Part shown: in pieces, positions 31,502 to 39,599 of the stretch | How the letters are laid out: each line of letters opens with the position of its first letter | Numbering within the stretch: the stretch's first letter is position 1 | Source: Klenkia sp. PcliD-1-E | GTDB taxonomy: Bacteria; Actinomycetota; Actinomycetes; Mycobacteriales; Geodermatophilaceae | Length of the DNA: 51,300 nt | Direction: 5' to 3' | Assembly (NCBI RefSeq): GCF_024124375.1 | Contig: NZ_JAMXRZ010000012.1 | Span: forward strand, 1-51,300 | Made by a program: the position numbers and the translations under genes | Notes under the pieces: generated by a model | Told to the model about the DNA's origin: nothing | Database searches by the model: none | Seen by the model: only the letters and a program-made list of their open reading frames with translations

Positions 31502-32431
31502 GTGGTGAACCCCTTCGACGCGGCCCGGGCCGCGTTCCGCGGCCGGGTGTCCGGGGACCCCACCGGCGCACCGGACTGGGTACGGGAGATCGCCACCGTC
31601 GGCTCCGGCGAGGGCTGGTACGACCCGGACGGCGTCGTCTGGCGGGTGCACGGCGACCTGTCCACGCTGGTCGGCGGGGTGGCTGCGCTGCTCGGCCAGG
31701 GTGCGCACCCGCTGGCGCTGGCCGGGGTGCAACGCCACTCGGCCTACCGGGAGGACCCCTGGAAGCGGCTGGCCGGCACCGCCCGCTGGCTGGTGGTGAC
31801 CACCTTCGGGTCCGCGGAGCTGGCCGAGCGGGAGTCCGCCCGGGTGCGCGGGATGCACCGCCGGGTGCAGGGCACGCTCCCCGACGGCCGCGGCTACTCC
31901 GCCGGCGACCCCGACCTGCTGCGCTGGGTGCACCTGGCCTTCACCGACGCCTTCCTCGCCGCGCAGGACGCCGTCGGCCGCTCGATGTCCCGCTACGGCC
32001 CCCGCTGGCACGACGCGTACGTGCGCGACTGGGCACCCAGCGCCCAGGCGCTGGGTGCGACCGACCTGCCGGTGTCGCGCGCGGAGCTGGCGGAGGCGAT
32101 CCGTGCCTACCGGCCGGTGCTCGAGCCGGTGCCCGAGGACCTGCTGACCTTCCTGCAGGGCCCGCCCGGGCTGTCGGCGGCGGAGAGGGTGGTCTACGCC
32201 GGGTTCTCCGCCGGCGCCGCCCGGCTGGTCTCCCCCACCATCGCCCCGCTGGCCCAGGTGCCCGGCCGGGCCTCCCGCAGCCCGCGCGACCGCGCCCAGC
32301 TGCTGGTCACCGAGGCCCAGCTGCGCGCGCTCAACCTGGCCCTGGGCTCGCACAGCCCGAGCGAGGAGGCGGCCCGGTGGCGCCTGGGGGTCGGCCCCGC
32401 CCCCGCGTGGGCTGAGCGCGCCGCCAGTTGA
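31502..32431 (+). CDS. oxygenase MpaB-like family protein (DUF2236)
   Basis: A 309-residue protein of the DUF2236/MpaB-catalytic family, related to the latex-clearing protein and the fungal oxygenase MpaB. The blocks VWRVHGDLSTLVGGVAALLGQGAHPLALAGVQ and WVHLAFTDAFLAAQ, then TDLPVSRAELAEAI, are family features. The conserved His residues of GAHPLA and WVH could bind haem. The tandem GTGs at 31502/31505 follow GGGG. The stop codon TGA (32429-32431) is formed by the left arm of a family B repeat, so a recent insertion may have set the C-terminus (AWAERAAS). Confidence 0.85.
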   Translation: MVNPFDAARAAFRGRVSGDPTGAPDWVREIATVGSGEGWYDPDGVVWRVHGDLSTLVGGVAALLGQGAHPLALAGVQRHSAYREDPWKRLAGTARWLVVTTFGSAELAERESARVRGMHRRVQGTLPDGRGYSAGDPDLLRWVHLAFTDAFLAAQDAVGRSMSRYGPRWHDAYVRDWAPSAQALGATDLPVSRAELAEAIRAYRPVLEPVPEDLLTFLQGPPGLSAAERVVYAGFSAGAARLVSPTIAPLAQVPGRASRSPRDRAQLLVTEAQLRALNLALGSHSPSEEAARWRLGVGPAPAWAERAAS

Positions 32432-32499
32432 TCATCGTCATCCGCAGCTGAGGACACGGGGCGCGGGGCGCGTCCGGCCTGCACCTGACGATGATCAAC
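32427..32499. repeat. family B palindromic repeat, copy 2 (73 bp)
   Basis: Terminal arms GTTGATCATCGTCA and TGACGATGATCAAC are a perfect 14-base inverted repeat, extended by A/T at the flanks. It has the same length as copy 1 at 17578, with near-identical ends. TGA in its left arm ends the MpaB-like gene, and the threonine dehydratase gene starts 26 bases after its right end. Confidence 0.8.
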
Positions 32500-32524
32500 T
32501 GCGGGCAGGGGAGGATGTCCCCTC

Positions 32525-33760
32525 GTGGACTTCACCCGCCTCGTCCGCGACGCCGTCGACCGGCTCGACGGCGTCGCGCTGCCGACGCCGGTGCAGCGGC
32601 TCCCGCGGCTGTCGGCGCTGACCGGCGCCGAGGTCTGGACCAAGCGCGAGGACCTGCAGGTCGGCCGCTCGTACAAGGTGCGCGGCGCCTACAACACCAT
32701 CGCCCAGCTCGACCCGGGCACCGCGGTGGTCACCGCCAGCGCCGGCAACCACGCCCAGGGCTTCGCGTACGCCTGCGCGTCGCTGGGCGTCCGCGGCACC
32801 GTCGTCGTCCCCGGGACCACGCCGAAGCAGAAGCGGCAGCGCATCGCGGCCCTCGGCGGCGACGCGATCACGCTGCGGGTCGAGGGCGACACCTACGACG
32901 ACTCGGCCCGGATCGCCGCCGAGCTCGCCGCCGCGTCCGGCGCCGTCGTCGTCCCCGCGTTCGACGCGCTGTCGACCGTCGCCGGGCAGGCCACGGTCGC
33001 CGTGGAGTTCCTCGCCCAGCTGCCGGTCGCGCCCGACGTCGTCGTCCTGCCGGTCGGGGGCGGCGGGCTGCTGGCCGGCTGCGCGACCTGGCTGCGCGAG
33101 CACTCCCCCGCCACCCGGGTGGTCGGCGTGGAGCCGGCCGGCGCCGCCGGGATGGCCGCGGCGATGGCGGCCGGGGAGCCGGTGGTGCTGGCCGAGATCG
33201 ACACCTTCGTCGACGGCGCCGCGGTGCGCCGGGCCGGCGACGTCACCTTCCCGCTGGTCCGGGACGCCGGGGTGGAGCTGGTCGCCGTCCCCGAGGGCGC
33301 GGTCTGCACCGAGATGCTCGAGCTCTACCAGGTGGACGGCGTCATCGCGGAGCCCGCCGGGGCCCTCGCGACAGCGGCGCTGGCGAGCGGTGCGGTGACC
33401 GTCGAGCAGGGGCAGACGGTGCTCGCGCTGCTCAGCGGCGGCAACAACGACGTCAGCCGGTACGCCGAGGTGGTCGAGCGCTCGCTGGTGCACCGCGGGC
33501 TCAAGCACTACTTCCTGGTCGAGTTCCCGCAGGAGCCGGGCGCGCTGCGCCGCTTCCTGGACGAGGTGCTCGGCCCGGACGACGACATCGTGCTCTTCGA
33601 GTACCAGAAGCGGGACAACCGCGAGACCGGGGCGGCGCTGGTCGGCATCGAGCTGGGCGCCGCGGCCGGGCTGACGCCGCTGCTGGCCCGCATCGCCGCC
33701 GGCCCGCTGCGCATCCAGCACCTGGCCCCCGGGACGACGGCCTACCGCTTCCTGGTCTGA
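32525..33760 (+). CDS. ilvA: threonine ammonia-lyase (threonine dehydratase)
   Basis: A 411-residue PLP enzyme that converts threonine to 2-oxobutyrate and ammonia. The Schiff-base lysine is Lys51 (RSYKVRGAYN). SAGNHAQGFAYAC and the phosphate-cradle VGGGGLLAG follow. The C-terminal ACT-like domain (about residues 330-411; LKHYFLVEFPQEPGALRRFLDEVLGP) is the single-ACT form of the Corynebacterium type, so isoleucine feedback is likely. GTG 32525 follows GGGGAGGA. 2-Oxobutyrate could serve isoleucine synthesis or feed the AceE-like enzyme encoded at 35061. Confidence 0.93.
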   Translation: MDFTRLVRDAVDRLDGVALPTPVQRLPRLSALTGAEVWTKREDLQVGRSYKVRGAYNTIAQLDPGTAVVTASAGNHAQGFAYACASLGVRGTVVVPGTTPKQKRQRIAALGGDAITLRVEGDTYDDSARIAAELAAASGAVVVPAFDALSTVAGQATVAVEFLAQLPVAPDVVVLPVGGGGLLAGCATWLREHSPATRVVGVEPAGAAGMAAAMAAGEPVVLAEIDTFVDGAAVRRAGDVTFPLVRDAGVELVAVPEGAVCTEMLELYQVDGVIAEPAGALATAALASGAVTVEQGQTVLALLSGGNNDVSRYAEVVERSLVHRGLKHYFLVEFPQEPGALRRFLDEVLGPDDDIVLFEYQKRDNRETGAALVGIELGAAAGLTPLLARIAAGPLRIQHLAPGTTAYRFLV

Positions 33761-33875
33761 ACCCTGCGCGCGGCGGCCACCGGGTCGCGCGCAACGGATG
33801 GTGCGGCAGGTGTGACCGTCGACACCATCGGGCCGCGGCGGTCGAGACGCGGCCGCCCTGATGCGGAGGTCATCG

Positions 33876-35015
33876 ATGACGCTGCCCATGCACCAGGCCG
33901 ACGGACTGCTCGGCCACTACAAGCCGGTCACCGAGAACCCGGTCTTCAACGACCAGAAGCTGAAGCTGGGCGTGTTCTCGTCCAACTGCTCCGGTGGCGT
34001 GATCATGAGCGACGCGCCCACCGACTTCCGCGTCACCTGGGACCAGCAGCTGCAGATCGCCCGGACGGCGGACCGGCTGGGCATGGAGGCGATGGTCCCG
34101 GTCGGTCGCTGGACCGGCTTCGGCGGCAACACCGACTTCAACGGCGTCTGCTTCGAGACCTACACCTGGGCCGCGGGCCTCGCGCAGGCGACGGAGAACA
34201 TCGGCATCTTCACCACCACGCACCTGCCGACCATCCACCCGATCGTCGGCGCCAAGATGGCCACCACGATCGACCACATCTCGAACGGCCGGTTCGGGAT
34301 GAATCTCGTCATGGGCTGGTTCACCCCCGAGATGGAGCTGTTCGGCCGCAAGCAGCTCGAGCACGACGAGCGCTACGCGTTCGGCCAGGAGTGGATCGAC
34401 TTCGCCATGAAGCTGTGGAACGAGGACGGCACCTTCGACGTCGACGGCACGCACTTCACCTCGCACGGCGCGAAGGCCTACCCCAAGCCGGTGCAGACCC
34501 CGCGGCCCGCGCTGCTCAACGCCGGTGCCTCCCCCGCCGGCCAGGAGTTCTCCGCCCGCAACGTCGACATCAACCTCATCGCGCTCCCGACCGAGGAGGC
34601 CCCGGCCTACATCAAGGGCATCAAGCAGCTGGCCAACGACAAGTACGAGCGCGACATCGACGTCTGGACCTACTGCCTGGTCATCTGCCGGGAGACCGAG
34701 AAGGAGGCCAAGGCCGCGCAGCAGGCGATCATCGACGCCGGCGACTGGCCGGGCGCCAACATCATCATGGACGTCCTGGGCATCCAGTCGCAGAGCTTCG
34801 GCAGCCAGATCAAGCAGTTCCAGGAGCGGTTCATCGCCGGCTGGGGCGGGCCGAACCTGGTCGGGACGCCGGAGCAGGTCGCCGAGCAGTTCCACGAGCT
34901 GTCCGAGGCCGGCATGGGCGGGGCCATCTTCGGCTTCCACGACTACGCCACGGAGCTCGAGGAGTTCGGCGCCGAGGTCATGCCGATCATGAAGAGGAAC
35001 GGCCTGCGCCACTGA
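33876..35015 (+). CDS. SfnG/SsuD-like LLM flavin-dependent monooxygenase (paralogue 1)
   Basis: A 379-residue luciferase-like monooxygenase using reduced FMN and oxygen. Family features are KLGVFSSNCSGG near the N-terminus, ATTIDHISNGRFGMNLVMGW, EHDERYAFGQEW and KPVQTPRPALLNAG. These resemble dimethylsulfone and alkanesulfonate monooxygenases. GGAGGT five bases upstream fixes ATG 33876. It is strikingly similar to the protein at 49950 along its whole length (shared NP-x-FNDQ, GFGG-x-T-x-FNG and a final RH). No flavin reductase is adjacent, so it must use one from elsewhere. It ends at a strong bidirectional hairpin. The substrate is unknown; an organosulfur or related small organic compound is a guess. 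Confidence 0.9.
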   Translation: MTLPMHQADGLLGHYKPVTENPVFNDQKLKLGVFSSNCSGGVIMSDAPTDFRVTWDQQLQIARTADRLGMEAMVPVGRWTGFGGNTDFNGVCFETYTWAAGLAQATENIGIFTTTHLPTIHPIVGAKMATTIDHISNGRFGMNLVMGWFTPEMELFGRKQLEHDERYAFGQEWIDFAMKLWNEDGTFDVDGTHFTSHGAKAYPKPVQTPRPALLNAGASPAGQEFSARNVDINLIALPTEEAPAYIKGIKQLANDKYERDIDVWTYCLVICRETEKEAKAAQQAIIDAGDWPGANIIMDVLGIQSQSFGSQIKQFQERFIAGWGGPNLVGTPEQVAEQFHELSEAGMGGAIFGFHDYATELEEFGAEVMPIMKRNGLRH

Positions 35016-35021
35016 CCCCTC

Positions 35022-35059
35022 GTGCCGCCGCCGGGCAGCGATCAACCCGGCGGCGGCAC
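35022..35059. terminator. bidirectional terminator hairpin
   Basis: GTGCCGCCGCCGGG (35022-35035) pairs perfectly with CCCGGCGGCGGCAC (35046-35059) across a 10-base loop. It lies between the convergent LLM and AceE-like genes, the usual place for a shared terminator. Confidence 0.75.
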
Positions 35060-35060
35060 G

Positions 35061-37385
35061 TCAGTCCAGGAGGTCGAGGGCGGCGGCCACCACCGAGTCG
35101 GTGTCGATGCCGTGATGGCGGTAGACGCTGGCCAGGTCGCCGGACTGCCCGAACCGCGTCACGCCCAGGTGCACGGCGGGCACCCGGTGGATGCCGGCGA
35201 GGAACGCCAGGGTGTGCGGGTGGCCGTCCAGCACGGTGACCATGGGTGCTGCCCGATCGGCGGGGAACGCCTGGTCCAGCACGGCGGTGGGGGCGTCGTC
35301 CTGGCCCCGGCGGGCCTGCAGCGCCCGGAACAGCAGCCCCGGTGAGGTCACCACCACGACGTCGGCCGGGTGGCCCAGGCCGGTGAGCCGGTCGGCGGCG
35401 GCCAGGCCCTCGGGCACCAGCGCACCCATGGTCACCACCGTGACGGCGGGCTTCTCGACCCGGCGCAGGGCGTAGGCCCCGGCCACCACCTGACGACGGC
35501 GGCGCTCGCGGGCGGCCGGGTCCTCGGGGACCGCGGCCAGGGTCTGGTCGACCGGCCGGGTCGAGAGGCGCAGGTAGGCGCTGGTGCCGCCGGGCTTGCC
35601 CAGCCGGCCGAGGGAGGCGAGCAGGCACCACTCGGTGTCCAGGGCGAAGGCGGGCTCGTAGGTGACGACGCCGGGCTGCTCCAGCCCGATGGACGGCGTG
35701 GTGATCGACTGGTGCGCCCCGCCCTCGCCGGCCAGCGTCACCCCCGACGGCGTCCCGACCAGGATCGACTGGCCGCCGGCGTAGACGCCGAAGCTCCACG
35801 GCTCCAGCGCCCGGGAGACGAACGGGTCGTACATGACCCCGATCGGCAGCAGCGGCTGCTCCCACCGCGACCACGTCGCGCCCAGCTCGCCCATCAGGCC
35901 GACCAGGTTGACCTCGGCGATGCCCAGCTCCACGTGCTGGCCGCTGGGCCGCTCCCGCCAGTGCAGGATCGTCTCGGGGTCGTCGGAGAACCAGTCGCGC
36001 CGGTCCTCGGCGGCCCACACGCCGACCTTGTTCACCCAGCCGCCCAGGTTGGTGGAGCTGGACACGTCGGGGCTGACCGTCACCACCCGCGCACCCGCCT
36101 CCGGCGCGGCCCGGTTGAGGTCGAGCAGGGTGCGGCCCAGCGCCGCCTGGGTGGTGCCGGTGCCGTTCGGCGTCCGGCCCAGGTCGCCGGGGACCGACGG
36201 CGCCGCCGCCCCCTGGTGCGGGGCGCGGCGCAGCCGGTCGGCGGCCGCGGCCAGCAGCCGGCCCGGACCCGAGGCGGGGTCGAAGCGGCTCCACGGGTCG
36301 GCCGGGTCCACGCCCACCCGGTCGGCCAGCTCGTGCAGCTGGGCCTCGGTGAGCAGCGCGGAGTGGTTCTGCGGGTGGCCCTCGATGGCCAGGCCGTAGC
36401 CCTTGAGCGTGTAGGCCAGCACCACGGTGGGGCGGGTGTCGTCGATCTGGGCGAACGCCGTCCGCAGCGCCGCCAGGTCGTGCCCGCCGAGGTTGCGCAC
36501 CGCGGCGACCAGGTCGTCGTCGGCGACCCCGGCGATCAGGCCGGCGATCGCGGCGGCCCCGGCGCCGTCCCCGGGCAGGTGCTCGCGCAGCTCGCCGGCC
36601 GAACGGCGCAGCATCCGCTGGTACTCGGGGTTGGTCATCTCGTCGATCCGGTCGCGCAGCTCCGGGCCGCCCTCGCGGGTGTAGAGCTCCTCCAGCAGGG
36701 CGCCGTACTTGACGGTGAGCACCTGCCAGCCGGCCGCGGCGAACATGCCCTGCAGCCGGGTCGCGCCGAAGGTCGGGACGACGCGGTCCAGGGACTGCCG
36801 GTTGAGGTCGACCACCCAGCAGACCTCGCCCAGCTCGGCCACCATCGGGTCCACCACGGCCTCCCACACCGCGCCCTCGTCGAGCTCGGCGTCGCCGACC
36901 AGCGACCACTGCCGACCCGCGCCGCCCGTGCCGAACTGGGTGTTGACGTAGCGGCGGGCGATCGCGCCCCAGATCGGTGCGGTCGCCCCGATGCCCACCG
37001 AGCCGGTGGAGTAGTCGGCCGGCACCGGGTCCTTGAGGCGCGAAGGGTAGGACTGCAGGCCGCCGAACTCCCGCAGCGTGGTCAGCGCCGACGCCGGCAG
37101 CTGACCGAGCAGGTACTCCAGGGCGTGCAGCACCGGCGAGGCGTGCGGCTTCACCGACACCCGGTCCTCCGGGCCCAGGGTCTCCAGCCACAGCGCGGTC
37201 ATGATCGTGGTGATCGAGGCGGACGACGCCTGGTGGCCGCCGACCTTGAGCCCGGTCGGGTTGGGCCGCACCCGGTTGGCGTGGTCGACGACGGCGCTGG
37301 CCAGCCAGAGCACCCGTTGCTCGACCTCGCGGAGGGCGGCGTCGTCGGTGCTGGTGCCGGCAGCGTTGCCGAGGGTGGCGGTCAT
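35061..37385 (-). CDS. AceE-like 2-oxoacid dehydrogenase E1 / transketolase-like protein
   Basis: A 774-residue TPP enzyme that aligns in order with homodimeric AceE (pyruvate dehydrogenase E1). Visible blocks are VKPHASPVLHALEYLLG, FGGLQSYPSRLKDP, the TPP-binding VGDAELDEGAVWEA..VDLNRQSLD, LAYTLKGYGLAIEGHPQNHS, and the C-terminal HVELGIAEVNLVGLMGELG. It is more than 100 residues shorter than AceE. MdeB of Pseudomonas, an AceE relative, handles 2-oxobutyrate. A threonine dehydratase that makes 2-oxobutyrate is encoded 1.3 kb away, though on the other strand. No E2 or E3 genes are present, so it may instead act as a transketolase-like or decarboxylating enzyme. It is divergent from an AraC regulator. 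Confidence 0.88.
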   Translation of the reverse strand: MTATLGNAAGTSTDDAALREVEQRVLWLASAVVDHANRVRPNPTGLKVGGHQASSASITTIMTALWLETLGPEDRVSVKPHASPVLHALEYLLGQLPASALTTLREFGGLQSYPSRLKDPVPADYSTGSVGIGATAPIWGAIARRYVNTQFGTGGAGRQWSLVGDAELDEGAVWEAVVDPMVAELGEVCWVVDLNRQSLDRVVPTFGATRLQGMFAAAGWQVLTVKYGALLEELYTREGGPELRDRIDEMTNPEYQRMLRRSAGELREHLPGDGAGAAAIAGLIAGVADDDLVAAVRNLGGHDLAALRTAFAQIDDTRPTVVLAYTLKGYGLAIEGHPQNHSALLTEAQLHELADRVGVDPADPWSRFDPASGPGRLLAAAADRLRRAPHQGAAAPSVPGDLGRTPNGTGTTQAALGRTLLDLNRAAPEAGARVVTVSPDVSSSTNLGGWVNKVGVWAAEDRRDWFSDDPETILHWRERPSGQHVELGIAEVNLVGLMGELGATWSRWEQPLLPIGVMYDPFVSRALEPWSFGVYAGGQSILVGTPSGVTLAGEGGAHQSITTPSIGLEQPGVVTYEPAFALDTEWCLLASLGRLGKPGGTSAYLRLSTRPVDQTLAAVPEDPAARERRRRQVVAGAYALRRVEKPAVTVVTMGALVPEGLAAADRLTGLGHPADVVVVTSPGLLFRALQARRGQDDAPTAVLDQAFPADRAAPMVTVLDGHPHTLAFLAGIHRVPAVHLGVTRFGQSGDLASVYRHHGIDTDSVVAAALDLLD

Positions 37386-37512
37386 GCACCCAGCTTGACC
37401 GACCGTGCGGCCCCCCGGCCAGCCGCCTGCTGCAGCCCGGCATCCGCCCCGTGCGCTGCGCGGACACCGCGGCGCACCCAGCGGCTGGTGCTCATGTCGT
37501 GCACGACCTACA

Positions 37513-37541
37513 TTGCGGGCGCAAGCTGTGGCCTGGGCCAC
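37513..37541. promoter_or_regulatory. two palindromes in the AceE-like / AraC divergent region
   Basis: TTGCG-GG-CGCAA (37513-37524) and GTGGCC-TG-GGCCAC (37528-37541) are perfect inverted repeats, three bases apart, in the gap between the AceE-like gene and the AraC gene. They are candidate regulator sites; AraC proteins usually bind direct rather than inverted repeats, so the partner is unclear. Confidence 0.35.
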
Positions 37542-37574
37542 ATCCGAGACGCCGTCGTCCGCGTGGAGGTGACC

Positions 37575-38546
37575 GTGGGCCAACCCCTGTCGCGGTTCCC
37601 CGTGGTCGGCACGCGGAGCCTCGAGGAGGCGCAGGACGCCGTCACGCGGGTCTACCTCCAGCACGACCTGACCGCGCGCGGTGACCAGGTGGCGATGCGG
37701 CTCAACGCCGTCACCGACCGGAACTTCACCCTCGGGTACCTGACCTACGGTGCGCAGACCGAGCTGGTCATGCCGCCCACCGAGGACTGCTACCACGTCA
37801 ACCTCACCACCGCGGGCAGCACGGACGCCGACCGCTCCGACGGCGCCCGCACCCGCACGGTGGCCCGCACGTCGGGCGCGGTGCTCAACCCCCAGCAGCG
37901 CAACACCGTGCGCTGGACGCCCGACGCCGAGCAGCTGATCCTCAAGATCCCGCGCGCCAGCCTGGAGTCCCACCTGGGCGACCTGATCGGCCGGTCGGTG
38001 GCCGAGGTGGTCGACTTCGACTTCGGCCTGGACCTCACCGACCCGGCCGGGCAGTCGCTGCTGAACTCGGTGGAGTTCCTGGCCCGGGAGCTGGACCGGC
38101 CCGGCGGGCTGGCCGAGATGCCGCTGGCCCGCGAGCAGCTCGAGGCGTTCGTGATGACCCAGCTGCTGCACGCCGGCCGGCACCAGTTCTCCGACGCCCT
38201 GGCCGCCCCGGCCCGGGCCCTGGAGCACGGTCGACTGGCCCCGGTGGTGGCCTTCCTGGAGGAGCACGCCGACGAGGCGCTCACCCCCCAGCAGCTGGCG
38301 CGGGTGGGCTGCATGAGCGTGCGCACCCTGCACGCGGCCTTCCAACAGCAGTACGGCGAGTCCCCGATGAGCTACCTGCGCCGGGTCCGGCTGGACCGGG
38401 TGCGCGCCGAGCTCGTGCACGCCGACCCCACCACGGTGCGGGTCACCGACGTCGCCGTGCGCTGGGGGTTCTTCCACCAGAGCCGGTTCGCCCAGCAGTA
38501 CCGGGACCGCTTCGGCGAGCTCCCGTCCGCCACCCTCCGCCACTGA
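37575..38546 (+). CDS. AraC-family transcriptional regulator
   Basis: A 323-residue regulator. The N-terminal ligand domain (about residues 1-210) is of the AraC-binding-like type (FTLGYLTYGAQTELVMPPTEDCYHVNL). The C-terminal double helix-turn-helix spans about 225-323 (LTPQQLARVGCMSVRTLHAAFQQQYGESPMSYLRRVRL, then WGFFHQSRFAQQYRDRFGELP). I chose GTG 37575, which has GGAGG five bases upstream; GTG at 37569 is also in frame. It is divergent from the AceE-like gene and probably controls it, perhaps with the SCO6745-family gene that follows by 17 bases. Confidence 0.92.
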   Translation: MGQPLSRFPVVGTRSLEEAQDAVTRVYLQHDLTARGDQVAMRLNAVTDRNFTLGYLTYGAQTELVMPPTEDCYHVNLTTAGSTDADRSDGARTRTVARTSGAVLNPQQRNTVRWTPDAEQLILKIPRASLESHLGDLIGRSVAEVVDFDFGLDLTDPAGQSLLNSVEFLARELDRPGGLAEMPLAREQLEAFVMTQLLHAGRHQFSDALAAPARALEHGRLAPVVAFLEEHADEALTPQQLARVGCMSVRTLHAAFQQQYGESPMSYLRRVRLDRVRAELVHADPTTVRVTDVAVRWGFFHQSRFAQQYRDRFGELPSATLRH

Positions 38547-38563
38547 CCCGGGAGACCACCCTC

Positions 38564-39478
38564 GTGGACTACGACGAACTGTCGGCCGCCTTCCTCGCCG
38601 AGCCCTCCGCCGGCCGGCCCGCGCCCCGCATCCCCTCCGGGGCCGCCCGGTCCCTGCGCGACGCCGCCGAGCCGCTGGCGACCATCGGCTTCTGGGGCAA
38701 GCCGGCCTACGCCGCGATGGAGGCGCTCGGCCTGGAGTTCCTCACCGGCTACGTGTGGGGCCGCACCGCGCCGATGGGCGAACCCACCGCGCCGGTCGTC
38801 GTCGCCGCGTTCGGCGTCTTCGAGCCGGGGCTGATCACGTCCCTGTACGACCAGGCGCGGGGCATCGCCACCCGCGAGCAGGTGCTGGCCGCCCGGGAGA
38901 AGGGGGCGGTGGAGTCGCTGCACGAGATCCTCGGCGACGTCCCGACCTCCGACGTCGAGACCGCGGTGGCGCAGCTGCGCCGGGCCACCGACGTCGCCGT
39001 CGCCGACGTCGTCGGCCGCCCGCTGGTGGCCGGGCTCGCGTCGCTGCAGTGGCCCGCCGACCCGTGGGGCCAGCTGTGGCACGCGTTGAACATCCTGCGC
39101 GAGTACCGCGGCGACACCCACCAGGCCGCCAACGTCGCCGCCGGGCTGTCGGGCGTGCAGATGAACCTGGTGACCGAGTACTGGATCGGGTGGGAGCCCC
39201 GCGCCTACGCGGGAACCCGCGCCTGGTCGCCCGAGGTGATGGACGCCGCCGACGCCGACCTGCGCGAGCGCGGCTGGCTGGCCGACGGCGAGCTGACCGC
39301 CACCGGCCGGGCCGAGCGCGACCGCATCGAGCAGGTCACCGACGAGGCCATGGCCCGGGTGCTCGCCCCCATCGGGGACGACCTCGCGTCGCTGACCGCG
39401 CAGCTGGACGAGTGGAGCAACCGCATCGTGGCCGCCGGCGCCGCCCCGCCCGACCCCTACAAGCGCGTCAGCGGCTGA
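38564..39478 (+). CDS. SCO6745-family protein (SalK-like)
   Basis: A 304-residue protein of the SCO6745/SalK family, common in actinobacteria and of unknown function. It is rich in helices. Family-typical stretches are YVWGRTAPMGEP near residue 65, LWHALNILREYRGDTHQAANVAAGLSG near 170-200, and a C-terminal winged-helix-like part (LRERGWLADGELTATGRAERDRIEQ). GGGAG precedes the GTG start. It follows the AraC gene by 17 bases and may be cotranscribed. A family A repeat lies ten bases after its stop. Confidence 0.8.
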   Translation: MDYDELSAAFLAEPSAGRPAPRIPSGAARSLRDAAEPLATIGFWGKPAYAAMEALGLEFLTGYVWGRTAPMGEPTAPVVVAAFGVFEPGLITSLYDQARGIATREQVLAAREKGAVESLHEILGDVPTSDVETAVAQLRRATDVAVADVVGRPLVAGLASLQWPADPWGQLWHALNILREYRGDTHQAANVAAGLSGVQMNLVTEYWIGWEPRAYAGTRAWSPEVMDAADADLRERGWLADGELTATGRAERDRIEQVTDEAMARVLAPIGDDLASLTAQLDEWSNRIVAAGAAPPDPYKRVSG

Positions 39479-39488
39479 CCCTTCCCCC

Positions 39489-39580
39489 GGCGTGGATCAG
39501 GTGGGACGACCACCGTGCATCCTCCGCCACTGACGTCGGTGGCGGAGGATGCACATGCGTCGTCGGACCTGATCCACGCC
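39489..39580. repeat. family A palindromic repeat, copy 2 (92 bp)
   Basis: The outer arms, starting GGCGTGGATCAG and ending CTGATCCACGCC, pair over 22 bases with two mismatches. The inner arms GTGCATCCTCCGCCAC / GTGGCGGAGGATGCAC are perfect (16 bases) around TGACGTCG. It is better preserved than copy 1 at 12459 and of the same length. It lies between two convergent genes. Confidence 0.82.
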
Positions 39581-39599
39581 GTGCGGGGGGGTGGGGCCG

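Noticed and set aside
35370-38546. A 1058-codon open frame on the plus strand through the AceE-like gene into the AraC gene
   Set aside because: GC-rich antisense frames stay open by chance. The AceE-like gene on the minus strand has full motifs; only the end of the plus frame, from 37575, encodes the AraC protein.
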